Of a stretch of DNA of 64,000 nt, positions 29,964-38,337 are shown one piece after another; position 1 is the stretch's first letter; each line of letters opens with the position of its first letter. Origin of the DNA: Arsenicibacter rosenii (GTDB lineage: Bacteria > Bacteroidota > Bacteroidia > Cytophagales > Spirosomataceae). The DNA is taken from assembly GCF_001870735.1 (NCBI RefSeq), contig NZ_MORL01000026.1, positions 1 to 64,000 of the forward strand, read 5' to 3'. The position numbers were made by a program, and so were the translations under genes. Below the pieces are notes generated by a model. It ran no database searches. It saw only the letters and a program-made list of their open reading frames with translations, and was not told where the DNA came from.

Positions 29964-32879
29964 ATGACCGCCATGCGTCTACGCCTGATCTGTTCTCTGT
30001 GGCTTTGCTTATGGGCCACCTTCTATGCTACCGGCCTCCGCGCCCAAACCGGTATCACCACGTTTTCGGGCATTGTCCTGAGCGACGACCGGGGTGAGCC
30101 CATCCCGTTTGCCAGCCTGCTGGTAAAAGGCAAAAACCTCGGCACGGTCTCCAACGAAAAGGGGGCTTTTATCCTTAAACTTCCGGCCGGTCAGGGTGCC
30201 GGTGAGCTGGTCGTTTCGTCGGTCGGGTATGTCTCGCAGACCCTGCCGCCCGACCGCATCGGCAAGTCGCCCGTTACGATCCGGCTGAAACTCGCCACGA
30301 TTGCCTTGCAGGAAGTGCAGGTGAAAGCGCAGCGGAAAAGTGCGGCCGACATCCTGCGCGAGGCCGTTGCCGCCATCCCCCGCAACTACGACACCACGGC
30401 CGTGGCGCTTACGGCCTTTTACCGCGAAGACACGCGGTTCGACAATCGCCCGGCGCGGTATAACGAAGCGGTGTTGTCGGTTTATAAATCGGCCAACAAC
30501 CAGCCGGCGGGCAAGGATCAGCTCCGGCTCATTAAAGGACGCAAACGGAACATTGACCCGAAAGCCCACAACATGCCGGACTTTATCAACCTCAGCAACG
30601 GGGCCCGCAGCTCGCTGTACGGCGATTTTGTGAAGCTCATTCACGACAAGCGGAACACCTTCAACGAGCGGAATTATAAATACTACCTGTTCTCGGTTCA
30701 GGTGCTGACCGGCGACCGGATGCTGTACGTCATCGACATTAAACCCAATCCCAAACGACGCAAGGGCTACGTGACCGGCAAGGTCTATATCGACGCCGAA
30801 ACCCTGGCGTTTGTCCGGAGCGACCTGCGGCTGACCGATCAGGGGCTGGATCACGAGAATAACGACAACTGGCTGATGAAAAAGATGGCGTCGATGATGA
30901 CCCACCTGCAATTCACGATGTCCGGTTTCAGCGAAATGACCACCTACCGGCAAAACCCGGCCGACGGGCGCTGGTATCTGGGCAATGTCGAACGCCGGTA
31001 TGAAGCCCTGATTAACAGCAAGCAACGCAACCTGACCGACAAAAAATGGCAGGTCGCCACCAGCTTTACCGTTACGGATGTCGGGCCGAAGGGGATTGAG
31101 CCGTTTGCGGAAGGCGACATTACCGGAACCCGCAACCCGATGAGCTGGATTGTCGGCGATCAGAACGATCCGGCGTTCTGGGAGCAGTACAACATCCAGC
31201 AGGCGCTTTCGGCCGACACTCTCCCGCCCCCCCAACCGGCGACACCGGCCGCCTCACCGGCACCCGCCGCCCCTAGACAACGCTTAGGCAACCGACAGAA
31301 CGGATTCGGACGGGCCGATACGCTGCGGGGCAAGCTGACACCCCTGCGGAGCAGCTACGATGTGTTGTTCTATGATCTGGCGGTCAGCGTAGATATTGCG
31401 ACGAAGTCAATTGCGGGGCGCAACCGCATCCGGTTCAGGGTGCTGACGCCAATCGATAAACTCCAGCTCGATCTGTACGCCAACATGGCCATCGGGCAGA
31501 TTACGTACAAGGGCCGGCCGCTGGCGTATACCCGTGAGCATAACGCCGTATTTATCAGCTTTCCGGAAACCCTGCCGCCCGGCAGTCAGCAAGAAATTGA
31601 GGTGGACTATTCGGGAACGCCGCAGGAGGCCGACCGCACTCAGCCAATGGTCGGCGGTTTTCTGTGGCAGCAGGACCGCGACGGCAATCCGTGGGTACAG
31701 GTCGTTTGTCAGGGGTCGGGGGCCAGTTTGTGGTGGCCCAACAAAGACCACCTGTCCGACAAACCCGACAGCATGCGGATTCGGGCAACGGTGCCGGCGG
31801 GACTGATCAATATCTCCAACGGGCGACTGCGCGGCACAACCAACCTGCCCGGCAACCGGACCGAATACGACTGGTATGTCAGCTACCCGATCAACAACTA
31901 CAACGTCACGCTCAACATCGGAAAATATGCCCACTGGCGGGATTACTACGTCAGCGGCGACACCCTGACGCTCGATTACTACGCCATGCCCTACAACCGC
32001 CAACCGTTTGCCTGGGTGTTTGACGGGACAAAACAAATGCTGGCCACCCTGGAGAAACACTACGGCCCCTACCCCTTCCCGCGCGACGGCTTTACGCTGA
32101 TGGAATCGCTCCACGCGATGGAGCACCAGAGTGCCGTTTCGTTCGGGCCGCTTCCCGCCGGTCGCGCCGACAGCCTGTCGGCCACCGACTCCCTGCGCAT
32201 CCGGCAGCTGGTCTGGCACGAAGCCTCGCACGAATGGTGGGGCAACAACGTGAGTTGCAGCGATCTGGCCGATATGTGGATACACGAAGCCTTTGCGACC
32301 TATTCAGAAGGATATTGCCTCGAAACAATCCTCGGCAACGATGCGGAGCTCGCCTATATCGCCTCGCTCCCGCCGCAGGTGATCGGCAAGGAGCCGGTAG
32401 CGGGTGTGCCCGACGTGAACCACATCCATTACGACATCGGCGACATGTATACCAAAGGGAGCCTGATGCTGTATACGTTCCGGCACGCCCTGGCCAACGA
32501 CAGCCTGTGGGCGCGCCTGCTGACCGGCATTCAGCAGCATTTCCGCCAGCAGACGATCCGTACGCAGGACCTGGTCCGGTATATCAATACCGTGACCCGC
32601 ACCGATTACAGCTGGTTCTTTGACCAGTACCTGCACCATGTCGGCCTGCCACGGCTCCAGCTTCAATTGCAGGAACAGGCCGACGCGCTGGTTGTACGCT
32701 ACCGGTGGGCCGCCGACGTGCCGGGGTTCCGCATGCCGGTGTCGGTCACCCGACGGCCGGGGCATTACGGACTGATCCGGCCCACGACGGCATGGCAGAC
32801 AATGACCCTCCCGCAGATGGCCGAAGATGATTTTGCGGTGGATACCACCCGCTTTTACGTCAAGGTAGAGGAGCTTTAA
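29964..32879 (+). CDS. M1-family metallopeptidase fused to a carboxypeptidase-regulatory/DUF5686-like module
   Basis: A 971-residue exported protein from the ATG at 29964; the frame extends only to a TTG upstream. After a signal peptide (ending LRAQ), residues about 32-125 are a carboxypeptidase-regulatory-like domain (FSGIVLSDDRGEPIPFASLL). Residues about 125-400 resemble the N-terminal part of DUF5686-type surface proteins (ADILREAVAAIPRNYDTTAV). A proline/alanine linker (PPPQPATPAASPAPAAPRQ) leads to an M1 aminopeptidase-like unit with a GAMEN-like SLHAMEHQSAV, zinc site HEASH (His752, His756) and the third ligand Glu775 in WIHEAF. The peptidase half is probably active and periplasmic or surface-exposed. 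Its 3' end overlaps the convergent gene by 4 bp. Confidence 0.88.
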   Translation: MTAMRLRLICSLWLCLWATFYATGLRAQTGITTFSGIVLSDDRGEPIPFASLLVKGKNLGTVSNEKGAFILKLPAGQGAGELVVSSVGYVSQTLPPDRIGKSPVTIRLKLATIALQEVQVKAQRKSAADILREAVAAIPRNYDTTAVALTAFYREDTRFDNRPARYNEAVLSVYKSANNQPAGKDQLRLIKGRKRNIDPKAHNMPDFINLSNGARSSLYGDFVKLIHDKRNTFNERNYKYYLFSVQVLTGDRMLYVIDIKPNPKRRKGYVTGKVYIDAETLAFVRSDLRLTDQGLDHENNDNWLMKKMASMMTHLQFTMSGFSEMTTYRQNPADGRWYLGNVERRYEALINSKQRNLTDKKWQVATSFTVTDVGPKGIEPFAEGDITGTRNPMSWIVGDQNDPAFWEQYNIQQALSADTLPPPQPATPAASPAPAAPRQRLGNRQNGFGRADTLRGKLTPLRSSYDVLFYDLAVSVDIATKSIAGRNRIRFRVLTPIDKLQLDLYANMAIGQITYKGRPLAYTREHNAVFISFPETLPPGSQQEIEVDYSGTPQEADRTQPMVGGFLWQQDRDGNPWVQVVCQGSGASLWWPNKDHLSDKPDSMRIRATVPAGLINISNGRLRGTTNLPGNRTEYDWYVSYPINNYNVTLNIGKYAHWRDYYVSGDTLTLDYYAMPYNRQPFAWVFDGTKQMLATLEKHYGPYPFPRDGFTLMESLHAMEHQSAVSFGPLPAGRADSLSATDSLRIRQLVWHEASHEWWGNNVSCSDLADMWIHEAFATYSEGYCLETILGNDAELAYIASLPPQVIGKEPVAGVPDVNHIHYDIGDMYTKGSLMLYTFRHALANDSLWARLLTGIQQHFRQQTIRTQDLVRYINTVTRTDYSWFFDQYLHHVGLPRLQLQLQEQADALVVRYRWAADVPGFRMPVSVTRRPGHYGLIRPTTAWQTMTLPQMAEDDFAVDTTRFYVKVEEL

Positions 32880-33358
32880 CGGGCGTCCAGATACGTCCGC
32901 ACGGCCAGCAGCAGGGCATCGGGCTGTTGGGTGCCGATCATCAGGCGGCTGCCGTTTTTCTTCCGGATCAGCAGCCCCTGATTGCCTTTGGCATTGTAGA
33001 CGGTGCCGTAGGTGCCGGTAAACCGGATGCCGTAGCCGATGAAGCGGCTGTAGGTTTCGAGCCGTACATCCTGAATCTCGTCCCACCGGAGTTGGGTGCG
33101 CCAGAGCGGCCGGTAGCTGATCCGGATGCCACGTTCATCGACCGTGGTTCTGAGCGTCAGCAGGCGGAAGAACCCGAGCAGGCCAAGGGGCAGTAAAGCA
33201 GAAAGGAGCAACCCCGCATCCGACATCGGTTTATCGCCGAACGGTTCGCCCAGCCCGATCTGCTGCACAATGCCCCAGACCCAGATACCGGCCACGCCGC
33301 TCAGCATCAGCCACAGCCACCATTGGGTCATGCGTTGTGTTTCGTGGAAGGGTTTCAT
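32876..33358 (-). CDS. Two-helix membrane protein with PH-like domain
   Basis: A 160-residue protein from the ATG at 33358 (MKPFHETQRMTQW). Two membrane helices (WWLWLMLSGVAGIWVWGIV and LLLSALLPLGLLGFFRLL) are followed by a small beta-rich domain of the bacterial PH type: TTVDERGIRISYRPLW, LRWDEIQDVRLETY, GSRLMIGTQQPDAL. Such proteins are common and of unknown function. A longer start at 33406 adds 16 hydrophobic residues of doubtful value. It converges on the peptidase gene with a 4-bp overlap of stop codons. Confidence 0.75.
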   Translation of the reverse strand: MKPFHETQRMTQWWLWLMLSGVAGIWVWGIVQQIGLGEPFGDKPMSDAGLLLSALLPLGLLGFFRLLTLRTTVDERGIRISYRPLWRTQLRWDEIQDVRLETYSRFIGYGIRFTGTYGTVYNAKGNQGLLIRKKNGSRLMIGTQQPDALLLAVRTYLDAR

Positions 33359-33614
33359 GAGTAGTAAAGGTAAGAGAATAGGAGTAATGGGCAAGTGTGG
33401 AGGCATTCAGGCCAGTAAACCTTGACCTTTCATGTTACGTTTTATTCCCTTTTTTCACAACCCCAAACGTCAGGTTGAGGCATCGCAGTAAGCTTCGGCT
33501 ATTGGCCTGGTCCGACTATAGGCAAGGCCCCGACGTGCCATGTTCCTGCTGCAGTATCATGATCCGGCCGGTTTTAGGAGGACTTACCCCCTATTCTCCA
33601 GGCTGAAGCATGGA

Positions 33615-33690
33615 GTTAATGCGTGTAGCCCCCCCCCCGTAGATTGTTTTGCGACAAGCCTGCTTTCAGGTTGGAAGTTTTTTGAACGCG
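33615..33690. repeat. MITE-like repeat family, copy A
   Basis: Contains GTTAATGCGTGTAG, a run of 10 C, GTAGATTGTTTTGCGACAAG and an imperfect CTTTCAGGTTGGAAG. Related copies lie at 34515-34601, 36970-37100 and 37105-37213. It marks the left side of the AT-rich accessory block. The rest of the 33359-33736 gap has no gene that I can support. Confidence 0.6.
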
Positions 33691-33693
33691 GAT

Positions 33694-33738
33694 GCTAACA
33701 GCCTCATGTATGCCTAACGCCTGTTAGCTGTTTTTTTT
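33694..33738 (+). terminator. Hairpin with T run
   Basis: Arms GCTAACAG (33694-33701) and CTGTTAGC (33721-33728) followed by a T run (33731-33738). It has the form of a plus-strand terminator, although no plus-strand gene is recognised just upstream. The GCTAAC..GTTAGC ends also recall recombination-site boxes, but the structure is too short for a full attC site. Confidence 0.4.
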
Positions 33739-34408
33739 AATAGATTCCTCTTGCCTTCAAGACTGTTTGTTGCTTGAGGGTAAACAGATCATCAACATAG
33801 TTACCGTATATAGCTGTTGCACGCCCGTTTTTTATTTTATAATAGGGTTCCGGATACAGTCTTTTTCTGTCTTCGCTTGTTAAGTTATCGACGGGATATG
33901 ATACCTTCTTTTTAAATAGAATCCGTTCCGGTTTTACGGTAATACTATCGGTAAAAGGGTGATTATAGCCTACGGATGAATACGGACTTGCCCACTTACC
34001 GTTTTTAGTCCTGTACAAACTGTAGAACTGATATTTTTCATGGTATAATGCCCCGTTGTATGTTGAGACGAATAATAAAACAGTTTGATATCGGGAGAAC
34101 GCCGGTGTTCCATAATGGTCAAAAACAAAAAACACTATTGTATCGGCCTTATATGATCCGTGAACCATCTGCAGTATTTTATACTTTGCTACATAGCGGC
34201 TGTCCATACTTATGGAAAAATCCTTAACGTAACTGGTATCATTGCCTGTTATCCATGTCACTACCCGAGGGGGTTTCTTTTCCTCCGGTGAATACGTAAC
34301 CTCAATTTTTTTGCCAACAAAAACCAGTAAACTGTCTTTTCGATCCTGTCCAAAAACCGAAGTCAGTGCAATAAAGATGGTCAGTGTGGTTATTATTATC
34401 GATTTCAT
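33737..34408 (-). CDS. Exported hypothetical protein
   Basis: A 223-residue protein with a clear signal peptide (MKSIIITTLTIFIALTSVFGQ, in 21 residues, first 20 shown as MKSIIITTLTIFIALTSVFG). The mature part alternates strands and aromatic turns (VVTWITGNDTSYVKDFSI, IVFFVFDHYGTPAFSRY, KYQFYSLYRTKNGKWASPY) with no recognised family. It is distinctly more AT-rich than the chromosome core and is flanked by two copies of the MITE-like repeat, so it probably belongs to the accessory block. It does not show the cassette-type end boxes seen further right. Function unknown. Confidence 0.7.
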   Translation of the reverse strand: MKSIIITTLTIFIALTSVFGQDRKDSLLVFVGKKIEVTYSPEEKKPPRVVTWITGNDTSYVKDFSISMDSRYVAKYKILQMVHGSYKADTIVFFVFDHYGTPAFSRYQTVLLFVSTYNGALYHEKYQFYSLYRTKNGKWASPYSSVGYNHPFTDSITVKPERILFKKKVSYPVDNLTSEDRKRLYPEPYYKIKNGRATAIYGNYVDDLFTLKQQTVLKARGIY

Positions 34409-34514
34409 TTAGTCATATTTGATAGTATACATTATTTAATATCTGCATAAAACCCTTTATTTTTCGGTTCCTAAAGAGTGATTTTTAGTAAAAGGACTGC
34501 GGCGGCGGACTGCT

Positions 34515-34601
34515 CCCACCCGTAAATTGTTTTGTGACAGGCCAGCTTTCGGGCCGGAGGCCCTTTTCGATATTACTCACTCGCCACAGACGAGCGAGAG
34601 C
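34515..34601. repeat. MITE-like repeat family, copy B
   Basis: Shows the family core CCCGTAAATTGTTTTGTGAC, the imperfect palindrome CCAGCTTTCGGGCCGGAGG, then CCCTTTTCGATATTACTCACTCG and an end hairpin around ACGAGCGAGAGC. Only the right half of the 117-bp element (best seen at 36978-37094) is present. Confidence 0.6.
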
Positions 34602-34639
34602 CCTTAGTTTTGCATTGTTGTACAAAACCAGGAAGAACG

Positions 34640-34830
34640 GTATCTTGTGCAATATGGATGCATCCTAAGCGAAAGCAGGGGCCGACCTATGAGTGAGATC
34701 AGGCAAACACCTATTCTTCGATTCAGGCCCCCTGCTTTCTTCACTGAGCCAATCGCCATATAGCTATTGAGGTACCCCATAGGGGCAGACCTATTATCAG
34801 GGTTTTAGCGTCCACTCAGCTTGCTTAGGT
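34640..34830 (+). ncRNA. Candidate IS110 bridge RNA in the left end
   Basis: IS110-family elements encode a structured bridge RNA in a non-coding end next to the transposase. This 5' non-coding end contains a long stem: GAAAGCAGGGGCC (34671-34683) pairs with GGCCCCCTGCTTTC (34726-34739) around a 42-base loop. A second hairpin CCCC-ATA-GGGG (34775-34785) follows. The RNA limits and the target- and donor-binding loops are not resolved by eye; the assignment rests on family knowledge and these stems. Confidence 0.45.
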
Positions 34831-34843
34831 ATCCGGTTTCTCC

Positions 34844-35887
34844 ATGTTAAACTTACTTACTCTGATGACTACCGACAAGCCCACTTACCAATTCTTTGTT
34901 GGCATTGATGTCAGTAAAGCGACGCTGGATGCCACCCTCATCGACCAACAGGCCCACAAAATTGCGTATCAGCAGTTCGCTAACTCGCCTCAGGGCATGA
35001 TTGGCCTCTCCCAATGGGTCAGCCAACACCTGCCCCAATCCTCGTTGCGGTCGGTGCTCTATTGTATGGAGCATACCGGCCTCTACAGCCGCAATCTGAT
35101 GCACTATCTGGTCGACCAGCAAGCCCATGTCTGGCTGGAACACCCCCTACAGATCAATCAGTCGATGGGCCTGCAGCGAGGTAAAACAGACAAGGCCGAC
35201 AGCTATCGGATCGCCCGCTATGCCCATCACTTTGCCACACAGGCCCGTTGTCTGAAAAGCTATGATCCGGCCCTGGAAACGCTTCAGGACCTGCTGACAG
35301 CCCGTAACCGGCACCTGCTGGCTCTCAATCAGTTGAAAACTGCTTATCAGGAACTGCTTCAACTCGCACCCACTTCGGCCAATCTGCTCAGCACGGCTCA
35401 GCAACAGGCTCAGGCCGGCCTGCTGGAGAGCCTGAAGCTCATTCAGGAGCAGATCCGGCTCTGGGTCAACCGCCACCATCACCTTTGGCAGCAGGCTCAA
35501 CTGGCCCAATCCATCAAAGGCTTAGGGCAATACACCGTCCTGTGGCTGATGGTCTACACCCGCAATTTCGATGCGGAGTTTTCGGCCCGACGCATTGCTG
35601 CTCTGGTAGGCGTAGCGCCCTATCGCCACCAAAGCGGCAGTAGCGTACAGAAGGGAACTCATACCTCGCAATTTGCTCACCTCAAGCTGAAAGCCCTGCT
35701 GCATATGGCGGCCCTGAACGCCATTCGCTTTAATGAACCCCTCAAAGCCTATTATCAGCGCAAAGTGGCTGAAGGTAAAGCCAAAATGCTGGTCATTAAC
35801 AACGTCCGTAACAAGCTATTACATCAGTTGGTGGCGGTTATCCGGCAGGGTAAGCCCGACCAAATGACCGCCATGCCCAAGGCTTAA
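34844..35887 (+). CDS. IS110-family transposase (DEDD + Ser)
   Basis: A 347-residue transposase of the IS110 family. The N-terminal RuvC-like DEDD domain shows FFVGIDVSKATLDA (Asp22), CMEHTGLYSR (Glu76) and KTDKADSYRIARYA (Asp116, Asp119). After a coiled helical centre, the C-terminal Transposase_20 domain carries LVGVAPYRHQSGSSV, where Ser264 aligns with the nucleophile used for strand exchange. All catalytic residues are present, so the element may be active. An alternative start at 34865 (MTTDKPTY) would remove seven residues. The GC content is higher than that of the cassette genes beside it, indicating a separate arrival. Confidence 0.93.
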   Translation: MLNLLTLMTTDKPTYQFFVGIDVSKATLDATLIDQQAHKIAYQQFANSPQGMIGLSQWVSQHLPQSSLRSVLYCMEHTGLYSRNLMHYLVDQQAHVWLEHPLQINQSMGLQRGKTDKADSYRIARYAHHFATQARCLKSYDPALETLQDLLTARNRHLLALNQLKTAYQELLQLAPTSANLLSTAQQQAQAGLLESLKLIQEQIRLWVNRHHHLWQQAQLAQSIKGLGQYTVLWLMVYTRNFDAEFSARRIAALVGVAPYRHQSGSSVQKGTHTSQFAHLKLKALLHMAALNAIRFNEPLKAYYQRKVAEGKAKMLVINNVRNKLLHQLVAVIRQGKPDQMTAMPKA

Positions 35888-35937
35888 AAAATTGCACTTA
35901 AACCCTTGACTTTATCATAGCTATCGAAAGAATTAAA

Positions 35938-36942
35938 TTATTTCCCTTTTACTATTTCAGTTTTTATTTTCAAAAATTGATTTGCAAATTTTTTAGCTTC
36001 AAGTCGGTTTTCAATAATTGAAATAGTTTCATTATTATATTGAGCTTTATTTGTCCAGTTATATGAGCCATGAATAATTTTCTCTAAGTCAATTACACAA
36101 AACTTGTTGTGCATTAATTTACTAAATTTATCATTCACTGGAGCCAAAAACACTTCAAAGTGACTTTTCAGTTTTTCCTTTAATACGGAATTAATTTCAT
36201 CATCATTCAATATAATTTGAACATTCAGTCCTTCCTTTACTTTTTTGTATAATAGATTCGCTAGATCCCTGTCGGTAAACCAAGCAACAGCAATCCAAAT
36301 AGTGTATTTTGCCTTATTTATCTCTCTCAAAATAAAATCTTTAATATTCTCAAATTCTGAAATTACTTCTAATTTATCTAAATCGAAGTATTGCAAAACA
36401 AGATTATCTAATTTACTCTCTGGGTATTTTCCTATCATTTTCCTGCCTATTTCAAGAATTTGCAAATTGTCCAAATAAGATATTCGTTTATAAATATAGT
36501 TTCGCTTACTTCTAAAAGCTTCTTCTGTTGTACCCTCTTCAAGACCATAACCTGTACAAATTGTAGGCAAGTTATTTGCAGATTCTTGTGCTAAATTATC
36601 TATTATCACTTCTAATATTTTTTTCACTTCTTTAGATGATATAGAAACACGCTCTCTTAAATTATCTACATCGTTTATGTAGTCGATAACGGTTTGCAAA
36701 TCTGCTTTTAGGTCATATGCTTCAGTTATATATTCAGGATTTAAATCAATTGACTCTAACATTCTAATAAGCCTTAAATCATCTAATCTTTTCAAAGATG
36801 CTACAAACCTTTTTGCCAAATCTTTATAGGAGTATAAATAAGCGGTCTGCATATCAGGGTCATCACTTGGCGAGCATTTGCCGAGTGGGAATTTTTCTAA
36901 CTCTTCTGCAAGTGTATTTATTCTCTCTAAAAGTTTCGACAT
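35938..36942 (-). CDS. PLD-like nuclease with AbiJ-NTD-like N-terminal domain
   Basis: A 334-residue protein. Residues about 120-172 (TICTGYGLEEGTTEEAF, then RNYIYKRI and IGRKMI) resemble N-terminal domains found on abortive-infection proteins of the AbiJ type. Residues about 200-320 are one phospholipase-D-like domain with a complete HKD motif: His278, Lys280, Asp285 in HNKFCVID and HGSYNWT at 291-297. One HKD unit per chain implies a dimer, as in PLD-type nucleases. The architecture suggests a phage-defence effector that cuts nucleic acid; this is inference. Very AT-rich, last gene of the cassette-like array and next to the IS110 element. Confidence 0.8.
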   Translation of the reverse strand: MSKLLERINTLAEELEKFPLGKCSPSDDPDMQTAYLYSYKDLAKRFVASLKRLDDLRLIRMLESIDLNPEYITEAYDLKADLQTVIDYINDVDNLRERVSISSKEVKKILEVIIDNLAQESANNLPTICTGYGLEEGTTEEAFRSKRNYIYKRISYLDNLQILEIGRKMIGKYPESKLDNLVLQYFDLDKLEVISEFENIKDFILREINKAKYTIWIAVAWFTDRDLANLLYKKVKEGLNVQIILNDDEINSVLKEKLKSHFEVFLAPVNDKFSKLMHNKFCVIDLEKIIHGSYNWTNKAQYNNETISIIENRLEAKKFANQFLKIKTEIVKGK

Positions 36943-36969
36943 TCCTTAAGTTTCAATTTTACCTTTTCC

Positions 36970-37213
36970 CGTTATCGCTCGCGTTCCGCGAGTATTTTTT
37001 ATCGAGAAGGACGTCCCGCCCATAGATTGTCTTGTGATAAGCCGATTTTTGGGCCAGAGGCCCTTCTCGATATTTCTCACTCGCGAAACGCGAGCGAGAG
37101 CGGGGTTAATGCGTATAGCCCCCCCCCGTAAATTGTTTTGCGACAAGACAGCTTTCGGGCTGGAGGCCCTCCTATATATTGCTCACACGCGATATGTGAG
37201 TGATAACGGGAAA
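36970..37213. repeat. MITE-like repeat family, copies C and D
   Basis: Copy C (36978-37094) is the most complete. Its left end (CTCGCGTTCCGCGAG, then ATCGAGAAGGAC) and right end (GGCCCTTCTCGAT, then CTCGCGAAACGCGAG) form imperfect terminal inverted repeats of about 35 bp, each carrying its own small hairpin. Copy D follows directly (37105-37213), with the C run and TTGTTTTGCGACAAG core. The pair is bounded by TTTTCCCGTTATC and GATAACGGGAAAA. The cluster lies between the HEPN and PLD genes and truncates the recombination-like palindrome at 37213-37327. Confidence 0.65.
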
Positions 37214-37327
37214 ATTAGAAGTAAAAATATTCAATTTAGCACAAATGTACAATAGAATTCCAAATGCTCAACTCAGTACTTCTGCCCCCATTTTTGCAAC
37301 CCTTGTTGCATGCTATTTTGTTACTTG
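37213..37327 (-). other. attC-like site 3, truncated
   Basis: On the minus strand it starts with the end box CAAGTAAC (37327-37320), whose TAA is the stop codon of the HEPN gene, as is common in integron cassettes. It pairs at 7 of 8 positions with GTTACCTG, the start of the same cassette at 38345-38338. The arm GGGTTGCAAAAATGGGGGC corresponds to the arm of site 2, but its partner arm is missing, apparently lost at the MITE cluster. Confidence 0.6.
37242..37271 (-). promoter_or_regulatory. Promoter inside attC-like site 3
   Basis: On the minus strand TTG (37271-37269), 19 bases, then TACATTTG (37249-37242): an exact match to the Bacteroidetes promoter form TTG-N19-TAnnTTTG. It points at the PLD gene (start 36942) across the MITE cluster. 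The surrounding 32 bp are homologous to the promoter in site 2. Confidence 0.65.
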
Positions 37328-38316
37328 ATATCATAAAGTTTTTTGATTTTTTCAAGTCCTTTTTCACGCTCTTCAATAATATATTTTTGGTCTATTGTTT
37401 CCCATTTTCCATTTGTAAAAAAAGAATACAATTTTGTTACATTAAAGGCCATGCTTTCAAAAATGCCTCTCAAATTACCTTTTAAATCGCTGTCTTTATA
37501 TTCATCAGTTCGTGCCTCATTTTCGTCAAGCTGGTTTAAGGCTGATATTATTTGCTTTAAAAGATTCTCAGTCTTCTCTTGTCCCCAATTTGCATTGTCA
37601 AATGGCATTGACATATTTTTTGCAACAACATTTCGGGATTTTATTTTGTCAATGACTGCTGCAAGATATTTTCTTATTAATCCAATTGTGTCAAAAAGAA
37701 ATTCAGGTTCTTTTATATAAAAATCGCCTTTGATTTTATCAAACTCAAGTCTGTTGTCATTTAGTATATTTTTGTAAAGTTCCTGTTTCTCAATCGGAAT
37801 AGATTTATCCTTTATAATGTTAGAATCATTGTGAGCGATACAATTTCTTAATTTCTGTATTTGAGTAATCTTTTGCCATTCTAATTTCGTATCGTCTAAA
37901 TTAATTTCTGCAACAATTTCTAAATATCGTCTACTTTTTTCAATATAATTATTCCCTGCTAAATCTTTTACTCTCACCTTTGAAAATCCTTTACGGCTGT
38001 CAAGATCACAAAGTTTTTTTAACCAATTCTCAAACTGTCCATAAAGAGTTAGCAATAAAGGATTATAGGTGTAAATGGGAAATACTTTGAAATATTTATG
38101 AATGTCATCTTCAAAGAATGAATTAACATCATACTCTGCATCTTCTTCAACTTTCTTATTAGCATTCTCATAATCTTTTTCAAGCTTTTTTTGTTTTTGC
38201 CTTAATTCACATGAAATTTCATTTATATAATCTTCGACTTCTTTAAGCTCCATTTCAATGAGATTTTGAAATACCAAGAATATTGAAGTTTCTTTAAATT
38301 GTCTACGTTCTATCAT
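37321..38316 (-). CDS. HEPN-like protein (putative RNase)
   Basis: A 331-residue, almost wholly helical, lysine-rich protein. A long N-terminal coiled-coil-like region (residues 22-60) precedes a HEPN-like centre: PLLLTLYGQFENWLKKLC, then TQIQKLRNCIAHNDSNI with Arg157-Asn-x3-His162, the Rx4-6H motif used for RNA cleavage in HEPN nucleases. The second half (LIRKYLAAVIDKI, FNVTKLYSFF) may be another helical domain. HEPN proteins act in toxin-antitoxin and anti-phage systems, so a defence role is plausible but inferred. The stop codon lies within an attC-like end box; the gene is preceded by a promoter in site 2. An alternative start is ATG at 38253. Confidence 0.75.
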   Translation of the reverse strand: MIERRQFKETSIFLVFQNLIEMELKEVEDYINEISCELRQKQKKLEKDYENANKKVEEDAEYDVNSFFEDDIHKYFKVFPIYTYNPLLLTLYGQFENWLKKLCDLDSRKGFSKVRVKDLAGNNYIEKSRRYLEIVAEINLDDTKLEWQKITQIQKLRNCIAHNDSNIIKDKSIPIEKQELYKNILNDNRLEFDKIKGDFYIKEPEFLFDTIGLIRKYLAAVIDKIKSRNVVAKNMSMPFDNANWGQEKTENLLKQIISALNQLDENEARTDEYKDSDLKGNLRGIFESMAFNVTKLYSFFTNGKWETIDQKYIIEEREKGLEKIKKLYDIK

Positions 38317-38337
38317 CAGTAGGGTCGTTTAAAATAG

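Larger units (their letters stand above)
34640..35930 (+). mobile_element. IS110-family insertion sequence (ends approximate)
   Basis: Consists of a 5' non-coding end with strong stem-loops, the transposase gene at 34844-35887, and a short 3' end before the PLD gene. IS110 elements lack terminal inverted repeats and usually make little or no target duplication, so exact ends cannot be set from one copy. It sits at the left edge of the cassette-like array, where the palindrome expected after the PLD gene is not found. The insertion may have removed or split it. Confidence 0.7.

Noticed and set aside
30009..31235. Long minus-strand frame of 408 codons inside the peptidase gene
   Set aside because: It mirrors the GC-rich codon pattern of the real gene on the plus strand and its translation is Arg/Val-rich with no domain.
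33694..33728. GCTAACAG...CTGTTAGC as a short recombination site
   Set aside because: At about 35 bp it is too short for an attC site and lacks inner arms; it fits better as a terminator-type hairpin.
36970..37213. MITE cluster considered as attC-like palindrome (GTTATC...GATAAC)
   Set aside because: The end boxes do not match a cassette start, and the same sequence is repeated elsewhere in the block as an independent element.
33615..37213. Repeats of the accessory block considered as a CRISPR array
   Set aside because: Copies are irregularly spaced (from about 110 bp to 2.4 kb), diverged, and have no regular spacers; no cas genes are present.
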